DNA of 24,243 nt from Patescibacteria group bacterium UBA2023 (GTDB taxonomy: Bacteria; Patescibacteriota; Gracilibacteria; BD1-5; UBA2023), in assembly GCA_002335145.1 (NCBI GenBank), contig DDBV01000018.1, positions 979-25,221 of the forward strand, given 5' to 3'. The position numbers and the translations under genes were made by a program. Shown here one piece after another: positions 7,777 through 17,108 of this stretch. The notes beneath the pieces are model-generated. The model saw nothing but the letters and a program-made list of their open reading frames with translations. It made no database searches and was not told the DNA's origin. Within the stretch, counting starts at the first letter, position 1. Every line of letters begins with the position of its first letter.

Positions 7777-9069
7777 ATGGACACCCCGTATACTCTCCAT
7801 CTTTTCGGTCGCGATCTGCGGTTCCACGACCACTTCGCGCTCGATGCTGCCGCGCGATATGGTCTCCCCGTTGCCGCGACATTCGTTTTCGATCGCACTC
7901 GGCCGTATGGGTACAATTCCCGTCAAGAGTCTGTCGTATACCGCCGTCTCCGGTGGATGCACGAACAGCTCCGTGGACATGGAGGATGAATCTCGGTAGT
8001 GGCGGGAAATGAGCTTGATTGGCTTGAGAAGATGCTCAGATCCGGTGTGGTTCGGGCTGTTTCAGCCTGTCGGGAGTATGATCCCGGGGGCGTGGCTCGG
8101 TCGACTGAGCGCCGGAATCTGTGTGCGAAATACTCCGTGGACTACCGGGAATACGAAGATTCCCTCATGCTCCCGATCGGGTCTGTCTGCAAACCGGACG
8201 GGTCCGCATACCTCGTGTACGGCCCGTATGCTCGGCGTTGGCATGAGATCTTCGAGAGTCGTGAGTGGTTCGTGGCAGGTAACACTCTCCCGAAAATTCA
8301 GTGGCTTCCGTCTCGTCAGGAGGACTTTCCGTCACGGGAGTCTCTCGACATCGAACAGTTTTTCGAGTCCGTACGGCTCGACATGCCCCATAATCCCGAC
8401 TGGACCTGCTATGCAGATCGGCGCGACCGAGTCGACGACCCGAATGGGACCACCAGCCTCTCGGTTGCGTTGCGTCTTGGTGCTGTTGGGCCGCGCGAAT
8501 GTGCGATACTCGCCAAAAAACAGAGCACAACGCTTCTTGGCGAGCTTGTTTGGCGTGAATTCTTCACAATGCTATTATCCCGGTTTCCCGCATCGGCACA
8601 TACGGAGTTTCGAGAAAAATACCGTGGGATCGCCTGGAGTCAGGACTCTGAGATGCTCGATGCTTGGCAGGAGGGAAAGACCGGCTTTCCACTCGTGGAT
8701 GCCGGCATGCGCGAGCTTGCCGCGACCGGCCACATGCACAATCGCATACGAATGCTTACGGCCAATGTTGCAACCAAACTCCTGCGACTCGACTGGCGAC
8801 TCGGTGAGCGGGTCTTCGCCGAGCAACTCCTGGACTACGATTCAGCCATCAATCTCGGTAATTGGCAGTGGTCTGCTGGTACCGGTGCAGATGCTGCTCC
8901 GTATTTCCGTGTGTTCAATCCGGAGGTGCAGCGTGCCAAATTCGATCCACTCGGGGAGTATGTGCGAAAATGGCTTCCGGAGAATAGCCCCGGTTCGTAT
9001 CCTTTACCGATTGTAGACTACCGCCGATCGAGAGGGGAATATCTGGAATGGTGGAAGTCTCAAACCTAG
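7777..9069 (+). CDS. phrB: Deoxyribodipyrimidine photolyase (class I, FAD-dependent)
   Basis: Repairs UV-induced cyclobutane pyrimidine dimers using light and reduced FAD. The 430-aa length fits class I photolyases. Residues 1-130 form the Rossmann-like antenna domain (LHLFGRDLRFHDHFAL). The C-terminal FAD domain carries the family run TGFPLVDAGMREL, TGHMHNRIRM, LLRLDWRLGE, NWQWSAGTGADAAPYFR and VFNPEVQ. TGA at 7987-7989 encodes residue 71 in a Gly-rich turn (HGG-G-ISVVAG); a standard reading would split the protein between its two domains. The stop TAG (7067-9069 end) overlaps the stop of the convergent gene by 4 bp. A close cryptochrome cannot be excluded without checking repair-site residues, but the class I photolyase signature is strong. 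Suggests exposure to sunlight or genome protection in surface habitats. Confidence 0.94.
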
Positions 9070-9743
9070 GCGATTGATCCGGTCGCGTGCCGCGGAATAT
9101 TGATTCCGTCATCGTGGATGCGGCTCGCAATTTCGGAAGCGAATGGCTTGAACTCGGCAATGAGGCGATTCCATTCGTGAGTGACCCAAGGAAATCCAAA
9201 CGGTGTTGCGAGTGCTGATCTCGTCATTTCGAATCGGCAGGTACCTCATTCAATAAATATCTTCGCCACATCGAATGCGATCTCGACCGTCGTAGAGACC
9301 CCGGTGCGATTGGAGCGAAACTTCACCGGTATGCGGAGGTATGCCGCGTGTTCACATCCGTCCACCGGATCAAACAGGGCCGTTGCGCCCATTTGCCACG
9401 AAGATCCGATGCTATCGGTGTCGATCCCCTGGATCTTTACCTCATCGAAATTTATATTGTCCGCGAGCATAGATTTGAGTCGCGGAGCGTTGCCGTATTC
9501 CGAGAGCGCATCGATTACGCGATCGCGTATCTCATCCGACACCTCGATTTCCCATCGGAATTCCGATCCCGTGGAATTCGGGAGATCGTGGCTCTGGTAT
9601 CCCTCTCCGCTTGTTGCGGCGTGGACGATCTGTATCTTCCGTACTACTGTCTCGGCGACAACTCATGATGCCGAATCTGCCTCTCCATGCGCTTCAATTT
9701 CTTGATCATCCGCCCGTATGGATGTTTTTGCCGCGAGGACCAT
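9066..9743 (-). CDS. Hypothetical protein, 225 aa, two UGA-glycine codons
   Basis: Not recognised. Under code 25 the frame is open from ATG 9743 to TAG 9066-9068, with TGA at 9663-9665 and 9246-9248 (residues 27 and 166). The first 30 residues are acidic and polar, with no signal peptide. Residues about 30-165 alternate beta-like segments (ETVVRKIQIVHA, FRWEIEVSDEI, AAYLRIPVKF, TTVEIAFDVAKIFIE) with polar loops, suggesting a cytoplasmic alpha/beta fold. The C-terminus is helical. It has its own candidate promoter at 9775-9804. It converges on the photolyase gene with a 4-bp overlap, where CTAG serves as the end of both. GTG 9542 opens only the middle part and would discard good-looking sequence. 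Function unknown. Confidence 0.72.
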
Positions 9744-9774
9744 GGTTTTTGTTTTAGAAGATCAATTCTTTTCA

Positions 9775-9804
9775 ATCGTACCATATAGCACCCATACTCG
9801 TCAA
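9775..9804 (-). promoter_or_regulatory. Candidate promoter of the 9066-9743 gene
   Basis: On the minus strand TTGACG (plus 9799-9804) and TACGAT (plus 9775-9780) with an 18-bp spacer; leader about 25 nt. The TTGACG/TAC-AT combination resembles that before the RRM gene. Confidence 0.4.
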
Positions 9805-9834
9805 TTCTCGGCACGCGAGATCGTGAATTTCCGG

Positions 9835-9863
9835 TTGGATTCAGCGAAGGATCTCGATACAAT
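9835..9863 (+). promoter_or_regulatory. mnmA promoter
   Basis: TTGGAT (9835-9840), 17-bp spacer, TACAAT (9858-9863). Predicted start near 9870, about 15 nt before the mnmA ATG. It may also serve the two lipid genes that follow on the same strand. Confidence 0.7.
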
Positions 9864-9884
9864 GACCCCCTCTTCTTTTTTATT

Positions 9885-10943
9885 ATGACGGCACGAAAAA
9901 AAGTCCTCGTCTGACTCTCTGGTGGCGTTGATTCCGCCGTTTCGGCGAAACTCCTCATCGATGCCGGGTACGAGGTATCCGCAGGATTCATGAAAAACTA
10001 CGTCTCCGACAATGGGAATTGTCCGACACGCATCGACCGAGATGAAGCGATCCGAGTGGCGGAGTATCTCGGCATCACGAATTTCTTCATCTTCGATCTG
10101 CGGCGCGAGTACCATGAACGGATCGTGCGCTACCTCACCGAAACGTATGCGCGTGGACTCACGCCCAATCCGGACGTGTTTTGCAATACGCTCGTGAAAT
10201 TCGATGTCTTTGCTCAGCGGGCAAAATCGCTCGGTTTTGACGCGGTTGCGACCGGACATTACGCTCGACTCGAGCTGTCGGAGTCCGATGTGTTCTTGCG
10301 AAAGGGTCTGGATGAAACGAAAGACCAGTCCTATTTTCTCTCTGGTCTCTCGCGGGAACAGCTCGATTTCGCGCTCTTCCCCGTCGGCGGTATCCGCAAG
10401 ACAGAGGTTCGCGATCTCGCACGATGCTTTGGTCTGCCAAACGCCGAACGTCCCGATAGTCAGGGGATTTGTTTTATTGGCAAGGTAGGTATTCGCGAAT
10501 TTCTTGCCGAGCACATTGATCTGCATTCCGGAGACATCGTGGACACGGCCGGAAATCGCCTCGGACATCACGAATGAATCGAAATCTATACGATCGGTCA
10601 ACGTAAGGGTATCGGAGTTGGGGGTGGTCCGGCTCGATTCGTTGTGGCCAAAGACATGGCAACACATACGCTCATCGTCGGTGAGGAGCATGATCCGAGG
10701 CTCTATTCATGGGAATGTCGGATCGAACGTTGGCGATGGATTGGTCCACCCCAGTCCGAAGCATTTCGTGCCGGGGTCAAGATTCGCTACCGCCAGTCCG
10801 ACCAACCAGCCGAGGTTGAGATATCGCCGGACGGCACGGGCGTTATTCGCTTCGAGCAGGCGCAGCGGGCGATCACACCCGGACAGGTCGCTGTCGCGTA
10901 CGAGGGCGATCGGGTCGTTGGGTCTGGAGAAATCACCGCATAA
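9885..10943 (+). CDS. mnmA: tRNA-specific 2-thiouridylase
   Basis: Installs the 2-thio group of U34 in tRNA(Lys, Glu, Gln), using ATP and a sulfur relay. Full length under code 25: 352 aa. The ATP PP-loop SGGVDS is at residues 12-17, preceded by Gly10, encoded by TGA (9912-9914), in VLV-G-LSGG. Catalytic cysteines are Cys100 (NPDVFCN) and Cys196 (QGICFIGK). The second TGA (10575-10577, residue 231) lies in HHE-G-IEIYTIGQRKG, where the family has a conserved Gly. Under the standard code only a central 195-aa fragment would remain, without the PP-loop. ATG 9885 is the only start that keeps the PP-loop. It is followed after 10 bp by a membrane protein gene, probably cotranscribed. Start and end are secure. 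Confidence 0.97.
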
Positions 10944-10953
10944 TCCTTACACT

Positions 10954-11490
10954 ATGCACTGGCTCGATCCTTTCATTCTCGTTCTTCTGATCTACGCTCC
11001 GGCATTCATTGCGAATGGTACGCCCGTCGTGATCAAGAACGTGCCATTCATGAGATCTTGGACGTGGCCGATTTGGCCTTCCGTACTCGGAGCCAACAAA
11101 ACTTGGCGCGGACTGGTATTCGGAGTTCTTTCGGCCGCATTCGCGGGTATCGTACTCCTGTTTGTTGCTCCGCTCGATCCTGCTTTCTCGGTATTCGTCG
11201 AGGGGTTCTCTCCGGCCGAATTCGTTGGATTCTGTTCGTGGCTCGGCTTCGCCGCACTCTTCGGTGATATGGCGGAGAGTGCCGTCAAGCGGCGCATGGG
11301 CCACCCACCTGGTGCGCGCTGGATGCCCTGGGACGGAATTGATTACGTTCTCGCGGCCCTCGTCCTCGCGCTGCCGTGGTATGTGCCAACCACTTCACAA
11401 GCCCTGTTCATTCTCTTGCTTGGTCCGGTATTATCGGGCATATTCAATATGATTTCCTTCCTCATGGGATGGAAGAAAGTACCATACTAG
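10954..11490 (+). CDS. CDP-archaeol synthase-like integral membrane protein (CarS/DUF46 family)
   Basis: A 178-aa protein with about five hydrophobic segments (residues 5-22, 53-72, 88-104, 130-142, 150-170). Motifs fit the CarS/DUF46 family: NGTPV (21-25), NKTWRG (48-53), GDMAESAVKRR (104-114) and WDGIDYVLAAL (126-136). Characterised archaeal members transfer CMP from CTP to a diether phosphate lipid; bacterial CdsA has a comparable reaction. By homology this could make a CDP-activated lipid, but bacterial homologues are uncharacterised to my knowledge. Context supports a lipid role: the next gene encodes a CDP-alcohol phosphatidyltransferase, which consumes such a product. It starts 10 bp after mnmA with no Shine-Dalgarno motif. 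No TGA; stop TAG. Confidence 0.82.
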   Translation: MHWLDPFILVLLIYAPAFIANGTPVVIKNVPFMRSWTWPIWPSVLGANKTWRGLVFGVLSAAFAGIVLLFVAPLDPAFSVFVEGFSPAEFVGFCSWLGFAALFGDMAESAVKRRMGHPPGARWMPWDGIDYVLAALVLALPWYVPTTSQALFILLLGPVLSGIFNMISFLMGWKKVPY

Positions 11491-11526
11491 AATGGTATCT
11501 ATCGATTCCAATAACCCGTCTTGTCC

Positions 11527-12237
11527 ATGAAAATCGCCCCGATTGATCCGGTTTTTACCGGGGAGTTTGCGTTCGTATTTCTGTGCAGTGCCGTAGGGAC
11601 ACTGCTCCTCGTCCATGCTCTCCTGCGTTTCCATGCTGTCCGGCGTGTTGTGATCGAGAGGCCGTGGCTCCACCCTAATGCCTGGTCGATACTTCGGATC
11701 ATTTTGGGAATCGCGGTGCCGGTAATCCTCTGGTCTCAGCTTGCATCCCGAGGGTTTTGTTTCGATTTGTGCTGGACAGCTACCATCACTGCCGTCTGAC
11801 TTCTTGGCTTTGCCATGGCAACGGACTTCATTGATGGGGCAATCGCTCGCGCTTGCGGTCTGGTATCCGAGACTGGCAAATGGCTTGATCCTCTCGCGGA
11901 TAAGATCGTCTACCTTCCCATTCTCACCTACTTCGCGTGGATTGGTTGGATCGAATCACCAGTATGGCTTGTTCTTCTCGCTCTTGCGGACTTCGTTGGG
12001 ACGGTCGCTCGTCCATGGCTTACGGCCGCGGCTACCATGTGGGGCAAGGCAAAAACCTGTCTCGCATTTGGATTCGTTGGTTGGATGGTGTGTTGGCGGG
12101 ACGCTCGTTTCTGGCCGGATGCTGATTATGTCACCGCTTTCGGTGGCATGAACGAAGGAATCGGCTGGACTCTCGCCCTTCTTGCTGTCGCGTCTGTCGT
12201 CTCCAAGATCCCATTTCGAAGAAAGGGAGAATCCTAA
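11527..12237 (+). CDS. CDP-alcohol phosphatidyltransferase (PgsA-like)
   Basis: A membrane enzyme that replaces CMP of a CDP-lipid with an alcohol such as glycerol-3-phosphate or inositol phosphate. The 236-aa protein contains the full family motif: Asp100, Asp103-Gly104, Ala107-Arg108, Gly117, Asp121 and Asp125, seen as DFIDGAIAR then ETGKWLDPLADK. Hydrophobic segments flank it at about 12-32, 55-72, 84-98 and in the C-terminal half. TGA at 11797-11799 encodes residue 91 in ITAV-G-LLGFAMATD, just before the active site; a standard reading separates the N-terminal helices from the catalytic motif. It follows the CarS-like gene by 36 bp. ATG 11527 is preferred over TTG 11521. Its stop TAA overlaps the end of the convergent kinase-like gene. 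PgsA is the likeliest member, but substrate cannot be fixed from sequence. Confidence 0.92.
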
Positions 12238-12863
12238 CCCCGTCGACGTGGACGGTGGGAGACGTTCGTTTCCATGGGGTGACCGATATTCTCCAAATAT
12301 TTGCGGAGGTATCATCGTTGGAGTTCATGCAGGGCCACGCTTACCGCCGCAAAGAGGGGATTTGCAGACCTGGCATTGAGCATACCAAAGTCAAATAGCA
12401 CGATCCGCTCCCCATCCCAGAGGAGATTATGCAGTCGCGATGGATCGGAGAAGCCTTCGCTCCCGATCATGTCGAGGTAGTAGCCGTGTTGTTCCCAGAG
12501 CTGGTCATTGTCCGAGAGCAGGCGCGATACCGCTTCTCGCACCTTGGCGTCTCTCTCGATCATGTCGAGAGAGATTTTCTCTGCCTCTACCGTTTCCTGT
12601 TTGAGGAAGTATCCTTCCGAGTAAGGGACAACGACCGTTCTTGCGAGGCGGCAGTATCGACCGAAACGACGGCTAACCAACCGCACTTGTCGGCGCATCG
12701 CTGCAGCGGGATCGACCCCATTTCCGAAGAAGAACCAGGGGTAATTCGGAAACTTATAATACGAACGACCGAGTCTGAATACGAAATTTTCCCCGAGCGG
12801 GCGGGCGAGACGGTCGAGAAATCGACGATCTTTCTCGGCAAGGATGTGTTCGAGATCGGACAT
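12234..12863 (-). CDS. Protein-kinase-like fold protein (APH/RIO-type phosphotransferase, putative)
   Basis: A 209-aa protein whose C-terminal part reads DPSRLHNLLWDGERIVLFDFGML. The His145-Asn146 pair and the Asp158-Phe159-Gly160 triplet match the catalytic loop and metal-binding DFG of the kinase-like superfamily (aminoglycoside/choline kinase, RIO, LPS kinase types). The catalytic Asp usually two residues before the conserved His-x-x-x-Asn position is not obvious, so activity is uncertain. The N-terminal half has a GRSYYKFPNYPWFFFGNG segment and a basic helix (AAAMRRQVRLVSRRFGRYCR). TGA at 12312-12314 encodes residue 184 and adds 26 residues to the C-terminus. ATG 12863 is chosen because the promoter at 12887-12915 leaves little room for ATG 12875. 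It converges on the phosphatidyltransferase gene, overlapping 4 bp. Substrate unknown. Confidence 0.72.
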
Positions 12864-12886
12864 AACCAAAAACATTTCTAGATCGT

Positions 12887-12915
12887 ATGATAGTGATCTG
12901 ACGAGAAGAATGCAA
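12887..12915 (-). promoter_or_regulatory. Promoter of the kinase-like gene
   Basis: On the minus strand TTGCAT (plus 12910-12915) and TATCAT (plus 12887-12892) with a 17-bp spacer. It lies in the gap after manC and would start transcription near 12880, about 17 nt before ATG 12863. Confidence 0.65.
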
Positions 12916-12963
12916 GACCATTCCTTCGATGACAATGGGAGATGCTCATGTTTTTTTCCCGGA

Positions 12964-14331
12964 CTATGCTCGCCCGTATTCGTCATCGAACCGGACAATA
13001 TCATCTTCGCCGAGATAGTCCCCGATCTGACTCTCGATGATATGGAGCTCTACCTTTCCAGGATTTTCCAGGCGGTGCCGGGACCCCATGGGAATGAAGG
13101 TACTCTCTCATTTACGTAGCAGAATCGACCGATCATCGACCTCTACCTGAGCCGTGCCGGAGACCACCACCCAGTGTTCGCTTCTGTGGTGGTGCATCTG
13201 CGAGGAGAGCTTCTTGCCTGGGAGCACGGAGAGCCGCTTGGTCTTGAATCCCGTGCCCTCATCGATGATGGTGTAGCTCCCCCATGGACGGTAGACCGTA
13301 AGGCCGAACTTCGATTCTTCCCGGCCGCGCGCGTCGAGCGCGTCGACAATTTTTTTTACGTCTTGGGTCGCACCCTTACGTGCCACGAGTAGCGCATCGC
13401 GCGTGTCCACAACGACGAGATCATCCACACCCACGAGTGCCACGGTCTTGCCAGCCTTGTCGGAGACGGCGAAATTATTGGAGGCACGCTCCGCGATGAC
13501 CTCGTTGCCTCATTGTTCACCCAGATGCCCAGCGATCGCATCAAAACTCCCGAGATCGCTCCATCCGATCTCGCCGGTAGGAGCAACGCTTACTGATTGA
13601 CTCTGCTCCAAGAGGCCATGGTCGATGGAGATGCTCGGAAGGTCGGCATAGCGGTCGCGCAGCGGTGTCTCCGAAAAAAAAGCTCATGCGAACTGTGGGT
13701 GGCAGACTTCCACTTCCCGGCGGAATACTGCCGGAGAGATGAGGAATATCCCCGCATTCCAGAGGAATCCCTCCGATATATAGCGCACGGCGGTCTCGTG
13801 GTCGGGTTTTTCATGGAAGCGGCGGATGGGGGAGATGCCGGTGCATCCCGAGGTCTCCGCTTCGATGTAGCCGTAGCCGGTCTCGGGATATTCCGCTGCG
13901 ACACCGAATGTGACGATCTGTTCTCGAGCGACCGACTCGGCGGATCGCACAACCTGTGCGAAACGCTCCTCGTCCCGGATGATGTGATCTGACGGCAGGA
14001 TCAGGCACGGTTCATCTTCGGATCGAGCGAGTGAGAGTCCCGCAGCAATCGCCGCGAGCGTACTCTTGGCTTCCGGTTCAGCGAAAATGTTTTCTATTGG
14101 CAAGCGAACCTCAGAGCGTTCCGATTGATTGACGACATGGAAGTAGTAAGCATCTCCCGTGACAACGAAGATTTTTTCTGGTTCTGCAAATCGTCTCGCC
14201 CGTTTGAGCGTCCGCTCGAAGAGCGACCGACCACCGAAGCCGGGAATGTCAGCGAACTGTTTGGGATAGTATTTGCGTGAGATCGGCCAGAGACGCGTGC
14301 CGCTGCCGCCAGCGAGAATGATGACATTCAT
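12964..14331 (-). CDS. manC: Mannose-1-phosphate guanylyltransferase with C-terminal cupin (mannose-6-phosphate isomerase type II) domain
   Basis: Makes GDP-mannose from mannose-1-phosphate and GTP, feeding surface polysaccharide or glycosylation; the C-terminal cupin usually carries isomerase activity. Under code 25 it is 455 aa, the family length. Seen: the nucleotidyltransferase signature GGSGTRLWPISRKYYPKQF (8-26), FVTGDAYYF, EPEAKSTLAAIAAG, then GEIGWSDLGSFDA, and a cupin with RPWGSYTIIDEG, HHHRSEHWVVVSGTA and GDYLGEDDIVRFDD. Three TGA codons (13684-13686, 13510-13512, 13108-13110; residues 216, 274 and 408) would otherwise cut it into four pieces. Start at ATG 14331 is fixed by the conserved MNVIILAGGSG N-terminus. 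Stop TAG 12964-12966. It is divergent from infB; no other GDP-mannose gene is nearby. Confidence 0.96.
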
Positions 14332-14360
14332 TGGAGTTGATTGATGCACTAAGCGAGTAG

Positions 14361-14389
14361 AGTGTAGCGATTTCGCACGAAAAAGAAAA
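14361..14389 (-). promoter_or_regulatory. Weak candidate promoter of manC
   Basis: On the minus strand TACACT (plus 14361-14366) is well placed, about 23 nt of leader before ATG 14331. The -35 at 17 bp spacing is a poor TTTTCT. The -10 form is the same as that before infB and the cNMP-binding gene. Confidence 0.35.
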
Positions 14390-14499
14390 TACGACCCGAG
14401 ATCCGCCATTTCCCTCTTTCTCCATTACAATGGATCTCGCTTCCTCCCTCGTAAACTCCCAGGATTGCTTGGCGAATCTCGTTGGACACGCACCTTTCT

Positions 14500-14527
14500 T
14501 TGACTTTCGCGCTATATTGCATACACT
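14500..14527 (+). promoter_or_regulatory. infB promoter
   Basis: TTGACT (14500-14505), 16-bp spacer, TACACT (14522-14527). Predicted leader of about 60 nt to the infB ATG at 14594. The rest of the manC-infB gap (14332-14593) shows no gene. Confidence 0.75.
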
Positions 14528-14593
14528 ACGCTCGTCGTCCGGACGGCGGATATTCTTTCGTTTCGCTCGGACCCGCATCACCTTCCTTTTTTC

Positions 14594-17089
14594 ATGGCAG
14601 ACAAAAAAAATTCGATAGACGATTACTATGCCTCTATTGGCACTTCTCCCGAGGCGGATGCCGCTGACGACAAGAAGAAGCCCGCGAAGGTTAAAATCAA
14701 AAAGAAGGTCGATACGGCTGAAAATGCCCCAAGCCAGCCAGTCGTATCTGCACCAGAGATTGTTGTTGTCGCCGAACCCGCTCCGGTCCAACCGAACCGG
14801 CTCACCGAAAAGAAGCCCGATGATCGCCGTCCGAAGATCTCGTTTGCTCCTGTCGAGAAATCCAAGCCGTTCGAGCCGCTTTCCCGCCGCGAGTCTCCGC
14901 GTCATGTCGAGCGTCCCGCGCCCGCCCGCCCGGCTCCGGCCCCGGCTCCGTCTCGTTCCGTCGCCCAAGTTTGACCAAGTCTTCCAGAAAAGCGTCGCTC
15001 GACAAAACCGATTATCAGCTTCGAAAAAGCCCAACCGCGACCAGTCTCGGCCGAGAGTTCGGAGACTTCTTCGGATTCGCCAAGGATTTCGGCTCCAACA
15101 AAAGAACATCGTCTCAAGTCCTACTCCCGCCAGAAGGTCGAGTCTCGCGGAAATGGTCGCCCCGATAATGACCAAGAACGTCGTCGCACCATCCGGGAGC
15201 GAGGGGGGCCATCGGATGATGACCGCTCCGGATTTCGTCGCGCTAAGAAAGCTGGTGGACATCAGCAGAAAAAACAGGAGAAACGCGTTGAGGATATCCA
15301 ACAGGTTCTCGTGGACCGAACTGGCCAAGAAGTGCAGATCCCGGAAGTCCTCTCTGTAAAGGAACTCTCCGAGAAGATCGGTATCCCGATGGGGAAGATT
15401 CTCGCCGAGCTCATGAAGAACGGAATGCTCGCGAATCTCAATACTCGCATCGACTTTGATACGAGCTTCCTCGTGGCAGAAGCCTTCGGAATCAATGCCA
15501 AGCGTGCCGAGCAGGCAGGGGTATCATCTATGGATATTCTCGATGGAGATGTTTCTGAGCTCATGAAGGAGGAGGATGCGTCCCTGCTCGTGGATCGCGC
15601 ACCCGTCATTAGTATCATGGGGCATGTTGACCATGGAAAAACCTCGATCCTCGACCATATCCGCAGTGCCACTGTCGCTGCGAGCGAGGAAGGAGGGATT
15701 ACCCAGAAGATCGGAGCCTACCAAGTGGAGAAAAACGGCCGCAAGATTACCTTCCTTGACACCCCGGGACATGCTGCATTCGGGCTCATGCGCTCACGCG
15801 GATCAAAACTCACGGATATCATCATCATTGTTGTTGCTGCCGATGAGGGGGTGAAGCCTCAGACGATTGAATCCGTGGAGCTCGCCAAAGCTGCTGAGTC
15901 TCCGGTCATTGTGGCCATCAATAAGATGGACAAAGAAGGAGCGAATCCCGACATCGTAAAGGGGCAGCTCGCCGAACATGGTCTCATTCCAGAGGATTGG
16001 GGAGGAACGACCGTTATGGTTCCGGTCTCCGCGAAGACCGGTCTTGGTATGGATACCCTGCTCGACATGATCTTGCTCGTGGCCGACATGCAGGAGCTCA
16101 AGGCTAATCCTGACCGAATGGGAGTCGCCACGGTCGTGGAAGCCCGCCTCGATCCTAAGCTCGGACAGGTTGCCACGGTTCTCGTGAATACTGGTACCAT
16201 CCGCAAAGGTGATGCGATCGTTTGCTCGGAGGCGCATGGGCGTATTCGATCTCTTCGTGACTTCCGCGGACGTAGCCTCGAATCTGCTGGCCCATCGACG
16301 CCGATCACGATTACGGGATTCAATCTCCCGGTGGAGGGAGGGGATGTCCTCCAGGTTGTGTCCGACCTGCCGACCGCTGAGAAGATGGCGCATGAATTCG
16401 CTATGCTCAAGGCAACAAAGAGTATCCGTACCTTCGAGGGAGCTTCGCTCGATGTGATGCTTGGCAAGCTCAAGAGTGGGAATCTCAAGCAGCTCAAGAT
16501 CGTGCTCAAGGCCGATTCTGGTGGATCGCTCGAGGCCCTGCGCGGCGCGCTTCAGAATTGCGCGACCGCCGAAACACAGATCAATATTATCAACGCGGGA
16601 GTGGGAGACGTGAACGACAACGATGTCTACATGGCGGGAATGAGCCAGGCACTCCTTGTGGCTTACAACGTGTCCGTCAACCCGCAGGCACGCCGCACGC
16701 TCGAGGATTCCAAGATCGAATTCATCAACAAGAAGGTCATCTACCATATTCTCGAGAAAATCGAAGCGATCGTGACGGGAATGATCGATGTTCGTTACGA
16801 TGATGTAGACATTGGAACTGCTAAAATCAAGGCAATCTTCTACGATTCCAAATCCAAGCTCATCGTGGGACTCGGTGTCACGGACGGACGACTGGACAAC
16901 AAATCCAAGGTCCGCATTGTCCGCGATGGCAAGAAGATTGGAGGAGGAGAGATTCTCAATCTCAAATCCGGAGTCGTTGATGTGAATACTATCGAAGCCG
17001 GCAATGACTGCGGTATCAATCTCAAGACCGAAGTAAAGGTGCAGATTGGAGACGTCATTGAAGCGTATGCCCTGGTGGAGAGAAAATAA
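14594..17089 (+). CDS. infB: Translation initiation factor IF-2
   Basis: The GTPase that brings initiator tRNA to the 30S subunit and promotes subunit joining. Length 831 aa under code 25. Residues about 20-240 are a low-complexity linker rich in Lys, Pro, Arg and Ser. The IF2_N domain is near 250-300 (PEVLSVKELSEKIGIP). The G domain begins with GHVDHGKT (343-350), then DTPGH and NKMDKE. Domains II-IV continue to the C-terminus (KIGGGEILNLKSGV, VQIGDVIEAYALVERK). TGA at 14972-14974 encodes residue 127 in the linker (VAQV-G-PSLPEK). With a standard code the linker would be detached and the gene would appear to begin at about 15311. ATG 14594 is 60 nt after a good promoter. Often linked to nusA and rbfA in bacteria; here a Nudix gene follows after 19 bp. 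Confidence 0.97.
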
Positions 17090-17108
17090 TTTCAGAACGC
17101 CAACCAAA

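Noticed and set aside
15803..17107. 434-codon open frame antisense to infB
   Set aside because: The opposite strand encodes the conserved IF-2 C-terminal domains; the antisense translation has no family character.
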